Origin: Sphingorhabdus sp.
GTDB taxonomy: Bacteria; Pseudomonadota; Alphaproteobacteria; Sphingomonadales; Sphingomonadaceae
DNA length: 64,000 nucleotides
Direction of reading: 5' to 3'
Assembly (NCBI GenBank): GCA_028279555.1
Contig: JANQNO010000005.1
Coordinates: 124,001 to 188,000 of the forward strand
Shown: piece by piece, positions 18,996-28,031 of the stretch
Layout: each line of letters starts with the position of its first letter
How positions within the stretch are numbered: the first letter of the stretch is position 1
Notes under the pieces: model-generated
The model's input: the letters and a program-made list of their open reading frames with translations, nothing else
What the model was told of the DNA's origin: nothing
The model's database searches: none
Translations under genes and position numbers: made by a program

Positions 18996-20159
18996 TCATC
19001 CCGCGCCGATAAGCTCACGCCCGATCAGCATACGGCGGATCTCGTTGGTGCCAGCACCAATGTCGAGCAGCTTGGCATCGCGCATATAACGCTCGACCGG
19101 CCAGTCGGTCGTGTAGCCCGCGCCGCCCAGCGCCTGGACCGCTTCACCAGCCACGCGGAAGGCATTCTCGCTGGCCAGGAGGATTGATCCGGCGGCATCG
19201 AAGCGCGTTGTCTTGTCCGCATCGCAGGCCCGCGCGACGGCATAGACATAGGCGCGCGCCGAGTTCAGCGCGACATACATGTCGGCGATCTTGGCCTGCA
19301 TCAGCTGGAAACCGCCGATCGGTTTGCCAAATTGTTTGCGCTCGCGAACGTAAGGCAGCACCACATCGAGGCAGGCCTGCATTAGGCCCAGCGGAAGTCC
19401 GGCCAGTACGGCGCGCTCATAATCGAGGCCCGACATGAGCACACCCACACCGCCATTGACCGGGCCCATCACATTTTCTTCCGGCACCTCGCAATCTTCG
19501 AAAACCAGCTCGCAGGTCGGACTGCCGCGCATCCCCACCTTGTCGATATGCTGGCCGATGGAAAAGCCGGGCATATCTTTTTCGATCAGAAAGGCTGTGA
19601 TCCCTTTCGAGCCCTCGCCCGGCGCTGTCTTGGCATAAACCACCAGCGTGTCGGCGGCGGATGCGTTGGTGATCCAGAATTTGGTGCCGTTGAGCAGAAA
19701 GCCGCCCTGAACGCTTTCCGCTTTCAGCTTCATCGAGACAACATCGGAGCCTGCACTGGCCTCCGACATGGCAAGCGCGCCGACATGTTCGCCTGAAATC
19801 AGCTTGGGGAGATATTTGGCTTTTTGCTCGTCATTTCCCCAGCGGCGGATCTGGTTCATGCACAGATTGCTGTGCGCGCCATAGGACAGGCCGACCGAGG
19901 CGCTGGCGCGGCTGATTTCCTCCACCGCGATCACATGCTCCAGATAGCCGAGCCCCAGCCCGCCATCTTTTTCATCGACGGTAATCCCGAGCAGGCCTAA
20001 CTCGCCCATCTGCGCCCATAATTCGCGCGGAAACCAGTCTTCGCGGTCGGCTTTTCCAGCCAGCGGTTCGATCTTGTCCTGTGCAAAGCGGCGTGTGGTT
20101 TCTCGGATCATCTCGGCGGTTTCGCCAAGTCCGAAGTCGAGGGTAGCCATGTCAGTCAT
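18996..20159 (-). CDS. ivd: Isovaleryl-CoA dehydrogenase
   Basis: FAD enzyme of leucine degradation, oxidising isovaleryl-CoA to 3-methylcrotonyl-CoA. The 387-residue protein has the acyl-CoA dehydrogenase signatures [16 protein letters not shown] and [22 protein letters not shown]. The catalytic Glu is in [10 protein letters not shown] (helix G), the isovaleryl-CoA dehydrogenase position, while the usual C-terminal Glu site reads GAGTNEIRR; this separates it from other acyl-CoA dehydrogenases. ATG 20159 is taken as start; ATGs at 20171 and 20150 are alternatives. The rest of the leucine-degradation operon is not adjacent. Confidence 0.9.
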   Translation of the reverse strand: MTDMATLDFGLGETAEMIRETTRRFAQDKIEPLAGKADREDWFPRELWAQMGELGLLGITVDEKDGGLGLGYLEHVIAVEEISRASASVGLSYGAHSNLCMNQIRRWGNDEQKAKYLPKLISGEHVGALAMSEASAGSDVVSMKLKAESVQGGFLLNGTKFWITNASAADTLVVYAKTAPGEGSKGITAFLIEKDMPGFSIGQHIDKVGMRGSPTCELVFEDCEVPEENVMGPVNGGVGVLMSGLDYERAVLAGLPLGLMQACLDVVLPYVRERKQFGKPIGGFQLMQAKIADMYVALNSARAYVYAVARACDADKTTRFDAAGSILLASENAFRVAGEAVQALGGAGYTTDWPVERYMRDAKLLDIGAGTNEIRRMLIGRELIGAG

Positions 20160-20446
20160 GGCGCAAAGCATTGCCGCCCGGCGGTTTCATTTGCAACTGG
20201 TTTGTCGCGTCATTTTTGGGGCGCTCTCTCGGTCATGAGACTGGCCGTTTTGATCGGGTACAAGATTTTACGAGAGTCAAATGTTTAGAAGGCTGAATTT
20301 TATGGGTTTTTTCCCATCTGTATGGAAAATATACACCCACCGTTCATTTTCAGGAAGTTAGCCAATGAAGCGTCAAGAGATGGCCGGCGTCGGGGGGCGC
20401 GCAGTCTATCGATCTGGCGATTCGATATAGAAGAGGAATTATTCAC

Positions 20447-21001
20447 ATGAAAAAGACTATTGCGGCCGTTCTGTCGGCCGTTTTGCTATCAGCCCCCGCT
20501 TTGGCGCAGGATGCCGGAGATTTTTCAGGCACAAAGGCTACGGCTGTTGTCGGTTTTGATAGCGTTGGCACTGACACGCCCGACATTGTCGATAACATCA
20601 ATGGGCTGCTGTTTGGTGCCGCCATCGGTCATGACTGGCAATCCGGCAATATCGTCTATGGCATGGAAGGCGAAGTGACCGAATCTACCGGCAGCGAAGA
20701 CACGATTGCCGGCACCAATGTCGTTGCCGGTGTTGAACTCAGCCGCGACCTGTATGCTGGTGCCCGTTTGGGTTTTGTGGCAGGCGAGTCCGCCCTGATA
20801 TATGCCAAGGCCGGTTACACCAATGGGCGGATTACAGTCTTTGATCAATTCAGCGAAGATAGCGACGGCCTGCGCCTTGGAGCCGGTGTCGAAGTCAAGC
20901 TGGGCGACCAGTTGTTCGGGCGCGGCGAATATCGCTACAGCGACTATGAAGGCGGCTTTTCGCGGCATCAGGCTGTGCTGGGTGTCGGTCTGCGCTTCTA
21001 G
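20447..21001 (+). CDS. Small outer-membrane beta-barrel protein
   Basis: 184 residues with a signal peptide ending APALAQD and a predicted eight-strand barrel: alternating hydrophobic strands, YAGARLGFVAGESALIYAKAGYTNGR in the middle, FGRGEYRYSDYEGG near the end, and a C-terminal Phe (GVGLRF). The layout is that of the porin-like / Omp25-Omp31 group of alphaproteobacteria. GAGGAATT precedes the start. The 287-base stretch before it holds a small ATGGG/CCCAT hairpin (20302-20317) but no gene that I can support. Confidence 0.75.
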   Translation: MKKTIAAVLSAVLLSAPALAQDAGDFSGTKATAVVGFDSVGTDTPDIVDNINGLLFGAAIGHDWQSGNIVYGMEGEVTESTGSEDTIAGTNVVAGVELSRDLYAGARLGFVAGESALIYAKAGYTNGRITVFDQFSEDSDGLRLGAGVEVKLGDQLFGRGEYRYSDYEGGFSRHQAVLGVGLRF

Positions 21002-21099
21002 CGCGCATAAATCTCAGGCTGGGGCGGAGCAAATCCGCTCCAGCTTGCCCCCCATACCGCGATGACAGCTGCAACAATCCCAGTTAGTCTGCCATGAGT

Positions 21100-21180
21100 A
21101 TTTCAGGACATTATACTTAATTCGACCGGAAAGCCTGTGACAGCCTCAGCAGCATTGAATTAAGTATAGTGTCCTGAAAT
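21100..21180. repeat. 81-base palindromic element with 24-base inverted ends
   Basis: The left end (starting ATTTCAGGAC, ending CTTAATTC) and the right end (starting GAATTAAGTA, ending GTCCTGAAAT) are inverted copies matching at 23 of 24 positions, with a 33-base centre. The shape suits a REP-like or MITE-like element. It lies between the beta-barrel gene and the helicase, 53 bases before the helicase start. No flanking target duplication is clear. Confidence 0.8.
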
Positions 21181-21233
21181 AGAGGCTGCGCCTTAACGAA
21201 TGGCGAAATGCCCTTTATCAAGGCGCAAGAATC

Positions 21234-24095
21234 ATGCTCTCCCCAAAATCGACCCTGACCGCCGTGCTCGGCCCGACCAACACCGGCAAGACGCATCTCG
21301 CCGTGGAGCGGATGTCGGCGCATTCCAGCGGCATCATGGGCTTTCCGCTGCGGCTCTTGGCGCGTGAGGTCTATGACCGGATGGTTCGCATCAAGGGAGA
21401 GAAACAGGTCGCGCTGATCACCGGGGAGGAGCGGATCGAACCGCCGGCTGCGCGCTATTATTGCTGCACAGTGGAGAGCATGCCTGTGCTGGGCGGGGTC
21501 GAAGGGCTGGCGGATAGCGACTTCGCCTTTGTCGCGGTGGACGAGGCGCAGATCGGTGCCGACCCTGAGCGCGGGCATATCTTTACCGACCGGATGCTGC
21601 ATGCGCGTGGGCGCGAAGAGACGATGATACTGGGCAGCGAAAGCTTGCGCCCGGTGATCCGCACGCTCCTGCCTGAGGCGGAGATCGTTACCAGGCCGCG
21701 CTTTTCTAATCTCAGCTACGCGGGATCGAAAAAGTTGTCGCGGCTGCCTAAGCGCAGCGCCATCGTCGCCTTTTCGGTGGAGCAGGTTTATGCGGTGGCC
21801 GAGCTTCTCAGGCGGCAGCGCGGCGGATGCGCGGTGGTGATGGGTGCGCTATCCCCAGCTACGCGCAATGCGCAGGTCGAGATGTTCCAGTCTGGCGAGG
21901 TCGACTATCTTGTCGCTACCGATGCGATCGGGATGGGCCTCAATCTAGACGTGCAGCATGTGGCCTTTGCGGGCCTGACCAAATTCGATGGCAAGCGCCG
22001 CCGCCGGTTGACTGTAGCGGAAATGGCGCAGATCGCCGGGCGTGCGGGTCGCCATCATATGGACGGGACCTTCGGCGCGCTTGCCGGCGAAGGGTTTGAA
22101 TTCACGCCGGAAGAAGTCGAGCGGATAGAGAATCACGAGTTTCCCCCGCTCGACTGGCTCTATTGGCGGGATGCAGAACCGGAAACAGGCAGCGTTCCCG
22201 CGCTGATCGACGGGCTGTGCCAGCGGCCGGAGGAAGACGGGCTGCGCGCTGCGCCCGAGGCGGTCGATCTGGAGGTGCTAAAGCGCCTGTCGGACATGCC
22301 GGACGCGTTGCAGCTGGCACAGGGGAGGGCAAAAGTTGAGCGGTTATGGGATGCCGCGCGGCTACCCGATTTCCGGCAACTGGGCCCCGAGCCGCATAGC
22401 CGCTTTGTCGCTTCGCTGTGGAAGCATCTGGGTCGCGGCGACGGCTTTATCCCGCATCAGAACATGGCCGGGGAACTGGCACGGCTCGACAATGTGCAGG
22501 GCGATGTCGATCAGCTTTCCGGGCGGATTGCGGCGGTGCGTAGCTGGGCCTATGTTGCGCACCGTGCCGACTGGCTGGCCGAGCCGGCGGCGATGGCCGA
22601 GCGCGCCCGGGAATTGGAGGGCAAGCTGTCCGATGCGCTGCATGCTGGCCTGCGGCAGCGTTTTGTGGATCAGCGCACGGTAAAATTGATGCGCGGAGCC
22701 TCCACCGACGCAGCGTTGCTGCCTGTGGATATCGCTGTGGACAATCGTGTTCTGGTCGACGGCGAGGACATCGGGCGCCTTGATGGATTTGCCTTTAAGG
22801 TTGACGCGGGCGCAAGGGCAGGGGACAGAAAGCTGTTATTGGCGGCCGCGCAGCGGCATCTCGCCGGATATCTGCGCGCAAAGGCAAGAAAGGTAGCGAT
22901 GGCCGAAGATTCCGAATTTGCCCTGGGCATGGATGATGCGCGTCGTCCGGTGATTACATGGAAGGGCGAACGGCTGGGATTTCTCGCAAGGGGACGCAGC
23001 CTGCTTCAGCCGGCATTTACGCCTGAAAAAGCCGTCGGCGGGCTCGAAGGCGATGCCTTGCGCGATATTTCGCAGCGCGCCGAAGCCTGGATCTCTGCGC
23101 AGCTGGAAAAGCATCTTGAAGGCGTCGTTGCGCTTGACCGGCTGGCGCAGGATGAAAGCACCGAAGCGCCGGTGCGCGCCCTGGCCATGCAATTGGCAGA
23201 GGCGGGCGGTATCGCCGGACGGCATTATCTTTCTGACGCGATCCGGGCGCTTCCCAAAGAGGCAAGGGGCGCAGCCCGCAAGGGCGGGATTGTGTTCGGC
23301 GCGCTCGACATATTTCACCGCCACGCGATGAAGCCTGCGGCTGTTAAATGGCGCAGCGCGCTGTTTGCCGCACGCGATGACAAGCCCTTGGCCGAGCTTC
23401 CGCCGGAAAACGCTGTGCATTTGGCAGAGTGGAAGTTTGCCAGCGCAGCCGATCGCCGCAATGCCGGTTATCGCCGCATCGGCAGCGAATATCTGCGCAT
23501 CGATCTGGCCGAACGGGTGATCAAGAAAGCGCATGAGGCGCGCGGCGAAGATAAGGTTTTCGCGATGGATATGGCATTTGCCACCTCGCTGGGCGTGAGC
23601 GAAGATGGCGTCGCCGCTTTGATGCGCGATGCCGGCTTTCGAAAAGCGGAGAAGCCGTGCGAAGGCTCCGACGAGACAGGCGATGACCAAGACATGGAGA
23701 ATACGCCGCCGCAACTGGGCGAAGCGGACAAGGCGGAAGAATCCGGTGATGCAAATTTGGCAGCTTCGACCGAGCCTGCTGCAGATCAGAAACCGCCGGA
23801 AGATGGTCAATCGCCGGACGGGCAGGAAGAGTCTGAAGCGTCTGGCGACACTGCTCAGGCGACCACCGATGCCGATGCTGCCGAACCCGTCTTAACCTGG
23901 TGGCGCTGGGTGGGGCTGGGCCGCGCCAACAGCAAAGCGGCGCGCGGCGGAGGCAAAAGAGGCGGCAGCAAAGCGAAGCAAGGGCGAAAGAAGAAAGCAA
24001 CAGGCGCACCGTCAAGATCGCAATCGTCTCCGCCATCCGAACTGGCGCTTCAGCTCGCCGCGCTGACCGGTAAGGATACCCCTGCCAAGAAATGA
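21234..24095 (+). CDS. Suv3-like superfamily 2 RNA/DNA helicase
   Basis: 953 residues. ATPase core: Walker A GPTNTGKT (13-20), motif II DEAQ (about 106), GMGLN and QIAGRAGRHH (motif VI, about 268). These read like the mitochondrial Suv3 / Ski2-like RNA helicases common in alphaproteobacteria. After the Suv3-type C-terminal region (about 550-800) comes an acidic tail (Asp/Glu-rich, about 820-890), then a basic Lys/Arg/Gly tail, probably disordered and nucleic-acid-binding. The stop overlaps the S4 gene (ATGA), suggesting joint work in RNA turnover or translation. Confidence 0.88.
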   Translation: MLSPKSTLTAVLGPTNTGKTHLAVERMSAHSSGIMGFPLRLLAREVYDRMVRIKGEKQVALITGEERIEPPAARYYCCTVESMPVLGGVEGLADSDFAFVAVDEAQIGADPERGHIFTDRMLHARGREETMILGSESLRPVIRTLLPEAEIVTRPRFSNLSYAGSKKLSRLPKRSAIVAFSVEQVYAVAELLRRQRGGCAVVMGALSPATRNAQVEMFQSGEVDYLVATDAIGMGLNLDVQHVAFAGLTKFDGKRRRRLTVAEMAQIAGRAGRHHMDGTFGALAGEGFEFTPEEVERIENHEFPPLDWLYWRDAEPETGSVPALIDGLCQRPEEDGLRAAPEAVDLEVLKRLSDMPDALQLAQGRAKVERLWDAARLPDFRQLGPEPHSRFVASLWKHLGRGDGFIPHQNMAGELARLDNVQGDVDQLSGRIAAVRSWAYVAHRADWLAEPAAMAERARELEGKLSDALHAGLRQRFVDQRTVKLMRGASTDAALLPVDIAVDNRVLVDGEDIGRLDGFAFKVDAGARAGDRKLLLAAAQRHLAGYLRAKARKVAMAEDSEFALGMDDARRPVITWKGERLGFLARGRSLLQPAFTPEKAVGGLEGDALRDISQRAEAWISAQLEKHLEGVVALDRLAQDESTEAPVRALAMQLAEAGGIAGRHYLSDAIRALPKEARGAARKGGIVFGALDIFHRHAMKPAAVKWRSALFAARDDKPLAELPPENAVHLAEWKFASAADRRNAGYRRIGSEYLRIDLAERVIKKAHEARGEDKVFAMDMAFATSLGVSEDGVAALMRDAGFRKAEKPCEGSDETGDDQDMENTPPQLGEADKAEESGDANLAASTEPAADQKPPEDGQSPDGQEESEASGDTAQATTDADAAEPVLTWWRWVGLGRANSKAARGGGKRGGSKAKQGRKKKATGAPSRSQSSPPSELALQLAALTGKDTPAKK

Positions 24096-24361
24096 GCGGG
24101 CCAATCGAGACGATTCGCATCGATCAGCTGCTTTGGCGGCTTCGCTTCATGAAAACGCGTGGCTTGGCCCAAAAGGCGATCAAAAGGAGCCATGTCCGCG
24201 TAAATGGCCGCCGCGTCATTCGCGCGAGCGCTTCGGTTCGCGCAGATGATATACTGACCATGCCCTGGGGCGGTAGCGTAATCGCGCTGCGCCTCATCGA
24301 AATTCCGCAGCGCCGCGGCCCGGCAAGCGAGGCGCAGGCTTGCTACATGCTCCTCGAATAG
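24092..24361 (+). CDS. S4-domain RNA-binding protein (Hsp15/HslR-like)
   Basis: 89 residues, nearly all one S4 domain: IRIDQLLWRLRFMKTRGLAQKAI then HVRVNGRRV, with R and K residues facing RNA. Related Hsp15 binds stalled 50S subunits with a nascent chain, but this short form lacks the longer tail. It starts inside the helicase stop, so the pair forms one operon. Role in ribosome rescue or RNA handling is inferred from family and partner. Confidence 0.85.
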   Translation: MSGPIETIRIDQLLWRLRFMKTRGLAQKAIKRSHVRVNGRRVIRASASVRADDILTMPWGGSVIALRLIEIPQRRGPASEAQACYMLLE

Positions 24362-24482
24362 CGCTGCTGCCTGTTTTTTTGACTCTACCCTTCATCAACC
24401 TGTTGACTAATCGCCTACTCCCGCAATAGGCGTAGGCCTGAGACGCGGCCTGCTAGTGCCGCATATCGGGAGTGAGAAATAA

Positions 24483-24821
24483 ATGACCTATGTCGTCACC
24501 GACGCCTGCATCAAATGCAAATATATGGACTGCGTGGAAGTCTGCCCGGTGGATTGCTTCTATGAGGGCGAGAACATGCTCGTCATCAGCCCCGATGAAT
24601 GTATCGATTGCGGCGTGTGTGAACCTGAATGCCCGGCCGAGGCGATTTTACCCGATACCGAGGATGGCCTGGAAAAGTGGCTGGAGATCAACACGACCTA
24701 CAGCGCCGAATGGCCCAACATCACGACGTCTAAAGACCCGCCCGCTGATGCCGACGAGCATAAGGGCGAAGAGGGCAAATTCGAAAAATACTTCTCTGAG
24801 AAGCCCGGCGAAGGCGATTGA
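24483..24821 (+). CDS. fdxA: Seven-iron ferredoxin FdxA
   Basis: 112 residues with the Cys pattern of [3Fe-4S][4Fe-4S] ferredoxins: C9-IK-C12, C17, C21, C25 in the first half, then [11 protein letters not shown]. The sequence [19 protein letters not shown] is typical of FdxA in alphaproteobacteria. Gly/Asp/Glu-rich C-terminal tail. It has its own leader with a small hairpin (CGCCTA / TAGGCG at 24411-24431) upstream; a good ribosome-binding site (GGGAGTGAG) precedes the ATG. Confidence 0.95.
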   Translation: MTYVVTDACIKCKYMDCVEVCPVDCFYEGENMLVISPDECIDCGVCEPECPAEAILPDTEDGLEKWLEINTTYSAEWPNITTSKDPPADADEHKGEEGKFEKYFSEKPGEGD

Positions 24822-24990
24822 CTATCAGCCTCACAGTGGCTCGCTGGATTGGCAAAAATCTCAGCTGAAAGGCTGCTTTGTCAGGATCGGTGGAGCTATG
24901 GTGATCGGAATTCCGCCTGATCGGCAAGATGCCGCGCTATCCCATTTGACCGACATAGGGCAAGGGCAGAGCGCAGCATCTTCGCCAATC

Positions 24991-25833
24991 CTAGGCTGTT
25001 GCGGAAACCCTCACCGAAGTCGGCCCACCGGCCGCCTTTTTTGGCCTCGCAACGTTGCTCGCAAATTCCTTCCCATAGTCTTCATGTTCGGTGCCCATCA
25101 TCCGGTCCCACCAGGTGAAGTAGAGGCCGTAATTACGATTGAATCCGCCACAATGATGAAGGTCATGATGGGTTGTCGTATTGATCCAGCTAGTAAGCGG
25201 CGTGTTCAGCCACCAGCGGGCATGCAGTTCCAGACCTGCGTGACCCATGACATTGCGGATGATCATGAAAGCCAGAAATCCTGAGATGACAGTCGCCGCT
25301 GTCGGCACGAAGAATAACCAGAGCGGCATGAAAGCGACCATGACAATCGCTTCTGGAACGTCGAAAGCGTAAGCGGCGAATGGTGTTGGTGTGACCGACC
25401 TGTGGTGAAGCCGATGAAATCTTTTAAAAAGCCGTGGATGATGCATCGCCCGGTGGGTCCAGTAGAAATAGGCATCATGCGCAACAATGATGGCAGCAAA
25501 GGTTGCAACGTCGCGCCACAGGCCAAGGCTAATCTGAACCTCTTGCAGAAACCCGGTCCGAATACCAAAAGAAATGCCGACCCCTGCCACAACAAAGACA
25601 GCGCAGGTTCTTAGCGACGCAAAAAACTCACGCCGATAATCGGACGAATCCGCAAGCCGTGGCTGGATTTGGCGATATCCCCAGATGGTCTTTTTCAATA
25701 GCCAGCCGACAACAAACATGGTCGTTGCTGCAATCAGATATCGTCCAAAATCAAATGCCGCCATATACGGGATATGCTCAAGCGATGCGATGAATGCTTC
25801 GTCAGCGGGTACTGAATTGAGCCTTATAGACAT
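24991..25833 (-). CDS. Sterol desaturase / fatty-acid hydroxylase family protein
   Basis: 280 residues, integral membrane di-iron enzyme. Membrane segments near 30-50, 75-95, 160-190. His boxes: HDAYFYWTHRAMHH, then FHRLHH, and TTHHDLHHCGG, spaced as in the family. The substrate could be a hopanoid, carotenoid, sterol or fatty acyl chain; the sequence does not say. AAGGAAACG precedes the ATG. It is the last gene of an apparent minus-strand unit: membrane AraC regulator, 35-residue small gene, desaturase. Confidence 0.85.
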   Translation of the reverse strand: MSIRLNSVPADEAFIASLEHIPYMAAFDFGRYLIAATTMFVVGWLLKKTIWGYRQIQPRLADSSDYRREFFASLRTCAVFVVAGVGISFGIRTGFLQEVQISLGLWRDVATFAAIIVAHDAYFYWTHRAMHHPRLFKRFHRLHHRSVTPTPFAAYAFDVPEAIVMVAFMPLWLFFVPTAATVISGFLAFMIIRNVMGHAGLELHARWWLNTPLTSWINTTTHHDLHHCGGFNRNYGLYFTWWDRMMGTEHEDYGKEFASNVARPKKAAGGPTSVRVSATA

Positions 25834-25859
25834 GGCCGTTTCCTTTCTTATTCAAAATT

Positions 25860-25967
25860 TCATGCAATAGCAGGAGCAATGGCAGTGCCTATGCTCAGGC
25901 TGCTGCAAACAAGGGCTGCGCAGATGCAGAACACGGTGCTAGTGATTCTCAACTGGTAATTGGTCAT
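25860..25967 (-). CDS. 35-residue small protein with a hydrophobic segment
   Basis: A short open frame with a very good ribosome-binding site (AAAGGAGA, 7 bases before ATG) encodes a basic-polar N-terminus, MTNYQLRITST, a hydrophobic stretch VFCICAALVCSSLSIG and a TAIAPAIA tail. It looks like a bare signal peptide or a single membrane helix. Its stop is 26 bases before the desaturase start. Likely a real small gene that helps or leads the desaturase; function unknown. Confidence 0.65.
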   Translation of the reverse strand: MTNYQLRITSTVFCICAALVCSSLSIGTAIAPAIA

Positions 25968-26031
25968 TTGAAGTCTCCTTTATCGATATGACGAGATTGC
26001 AAATGCGGATGAACCATCTCTTGTTCGCTGC

Positions 26032-26065
26032 GATTTCGAAAATTGGCTGGTCGTTTTTCGAAATC
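26032..26065. promoter_or_regulatory. Perfect 11-base inverted repeat, possible operator
   Basis: GATTTCGAAAA and TTTTCGAAATC are exact inverted copies separated by 12 bases. It covers the end of the AraC-type gene and lies 65-98 bases upstream of the small gene/desaturase start, where a regulator would sit. There is no T-tract, so a terminator is less likely. Confidence 0.55.
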
Positions 26066-27119
26066 AGCCAAGATGGGCGGCGCGAAACTGGCTGGGAGTC
26101 ATCCCCTCTGCATCGCGAAATGCACGATTGAACGGTCCCAGCGAACCAAAACCAGCATCAAGCGCAATGGTAAGGATTGGGACGTCCTTTTGAGACGGAT
26201 CGACCAATGCCTGTTTGACTTCTTTGAGCCTGTATCCATTGAGGTAGGCCGCAAAATTGCGATGGCCGAGCTGCTTGTTGATCAGATTGCGCAGTTGGTA
26301 TTCCTTAATGTCAAGTGCGCGGGCAAGATCGCCAATGGCAAGACCTTCATTACGCCAGGCCAGCTCAGCCTGAATGTATTGTTCCAGTCTTTCGGCGAGC
26401 CCAATATCGATCTCTGACCTGTGTCCCTGAATTAATGGCTCGTCCATTTTTGGTGGCCCGAAAAGGTCATCACGGTTAAGTCTGACGATGGATATCGTAG
26501 CACCCAGTGCGAGGAGAAATATTCCGAAAATAAGCCAGAACCGCAGGACATCGGGCAAAATTGCACCATCTTGTCGCATCCCGATTTCGACCAGTAAGAC
26601 CAGAATCGTATATAAACCTATTGCCGCGATGCCATGGCTTCGCAGCCTCCTGCGTTCATCAATCAGGTCATCACCGCGGCCTTTCCATGCGACAAAAAGG
26701 CCAAAAAGTACGAGAATGACGCCGGCGGCGCGCGCAATCAGCCCGCTGAGAAAGATCAATTCCTCGGAACCGGAATCGAGGGCGTGAACATGCCACCGCA
26801 TCAGCAGGCTGGAGATCAGGACAATCAGCCATGACCGCCAACCCGGCCTTTCATCGCCGAACCAGGCCCGCGCCAGGATCCAGAACAGCCCGGGGGCTGC
26901 ATTGGATAATATTTCCGCAAACCATTCGAAAATATGTTCCAGGTCGTTATTGTGCCGGATGGTTGCCAAGAGATGGCCCAGCACAGTGACCAGAAACAAA
27001 ACCGCAATCTTGCCGGCCAGCGTATGCCGATGATCTCGCACGATAAGGATTATGATCAGCAAGATCAGGGCAAATGCCCCGCCGCGTGTCATCATGGCAA
27101 GTTGGTCGAAATTCATCAT
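26064..27119 (-). CDS. Membrane-bound AraC-family transcriptional regulator
   Basis: 351 residues. The N-terminal half has about six to seven membrane segments (LILLIIILIV, VLFLVTVLGHLL, FWILARAWF, LIVLISSLL, and others up to about 210). The C-terminal about 110 residues form an AraC helix-turn-helix domain (IGDLARALDIKEYQLRNLINKQLG, then ILTIALDAGFGSLGPFNRAF, ending TPSQFR). Sensing in the membrane while binding DNA is the expected mode. A TTG nine codons upstream is possible, but ATG 27119 is taken. It precedes the small gene and desaturase on the same strand and probably controls them. Confidence 0.85.
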   Translation of the reverse strand: MMNFDQLAMMTRGGAFALILLIIILIVRDHRHTLAGKIAVLFLVTVLGHLLATIRHNNDLEHIFEWFAEILSNAAPGLFWILARAWFGDERPGWRSWLIVLISSLLMRWHVHALDSGSEELIFLSGLIARAAGVILVLFGLFVAWKGRGDDLIDERRRLRSHGIAAIGLYTILVLLVEIGMRQDGAILPDVLRFWLIFGIFLLALGATISIVRLNRDDLFGPPKMDEPLIQGHRSEIDIGLAERLEQYIQAELAWRNEGLAIGDLARALDIKEYQLRNLINKQLGHRNFAAYLNGYRLKEVKQALVDPSQKDVPILTIALDAGFGSLGPFNRAFRDAEGMTPSQFRAAHLG

Positions 27120-27176
27120 CACCAGATTTTTATGCCAGCAACCCAAATCCGGCTAGCCGATTTTGAAAATCAGCAA

Positions 27177-27875
27177 CTATAGCAAACCTTCACCGCGCAT
27201 GCTGTAATGCCCTTCGCCGCCGATGATGATATGATCGTGCACCGCTATTCCGAGGCGCTTTCCTGCTTCGACAATGTCGCGGGTCATAGCGATATCCTGC
27301 CGACTGGGCGCGCAGTCGCCCGATGGATGATTGTGGACCAGGATGACCGCAGCCGCACCCAGATCCAGCGCACGGCGGATGACCTCCCTGGTGTAGATGG
27401 CGGCGCTGTCGATAGAGCCTTCGCTAGCGACTTCATCGCGGATCAGCTGCGTCTTGGTATCGAGATAAAGCGTGCGCACACGCTCATTCTTTATATGTGC
27501 CAGATCCGCGCGCAGATAGTCGAGCAGCGCTTGCCAGCTTGCAAGTACCGTCGATTTACGCATCGGCTCGCTGATCATTCTCAGCGCCGCTGCCCGGACT
27601 ATCTTGAGCGCCGCTGTGCTGACCTCGCCCATCCCCTCCTGCCGCATGATCGATTCCGCATCGGCGGCCAGCAGCGCTGAAAGGCTGCCAAATTCTGCGA
27701 GAAGCCGTTTGGCCAAGGGCTTGGTGTCGCGCCGCGGGATGGCCAGTCCAAGCAGATATTCGATCAGCTCGTGATCATGCAGTGCCCCGCCGTCGCAAAG
27801 GAACAGGCGTTCCCTTACGCGGGCGCGATGCCCGGCTGTATCTTCGCTACCCTCTCGATTTCGCTTCCCGGCCAT
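27177..27875 (-). CDS. radC: RadC/JAMM-domain DNA repair protein family
   Basis: 232 residues from ATG 27875. N-terminal UPF0758 helix-hairpin-helix part, then a JAMM metal-binding motif: Glu upstream, HNHPSGDCAPSRQD with two His and Asp, and HDHIIIGG. An ATG at 27956 would add 27 residues with no conserved look; the shorter start is my choice but uncertain. The historical radC repair phenotype is disputed; the family may act as a metal-dependent nuclease or peptidase. Confidence 0.88.
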   Translation of the reverse strand: MAGKRNREGSEDTAGHRARVRERLFLCDGGALHDHELIEYLLGLAIPRRDTKPLAKRLLAEFGSLSALLAADAESIMRQEGMGEVSTAALKIVRAAALRMISEPMRKSTVLASWQALLDYLRADLAHIKNERVRTLYLDTKTQLIRDEVASEGSIDSAAIYTREVIRRALDLGAAAVILVHNHPSGDCAPSRQDIAMTRDIVEAGKRLGIAVHDHIIIGGEGHYSMRGEGLL

Positions 27876-28031
27876 TGGCTGCCTGTGCTGGTGATGCAAA
27901 TCGAACCGATGCCCGCGTGACACCGACCCCCAACCGAGAATGTTAGTTTTGAGCATTTTTACCGTGCAGGCAAGCCATTATGACAACTATGCGATTGCAA
28001 GCGGGCGGCGATTGGCGCATTTGAGAATGTA

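Noticed and set aside
18945-19187. Plus-strand frame with AAGGAG in front, starting MAEISDSNF
   Set aside because: Most of it is antisense to the conserved 3' end of isovaleryl-CoA dehydrogenase and it shows no recognisable domain.
21117-21602. 161-codon frame antisense to the helicase start and spanning the palindrome
   Set aside because: Runs opposite to the Walker A region of a clear gene and has no signatures.
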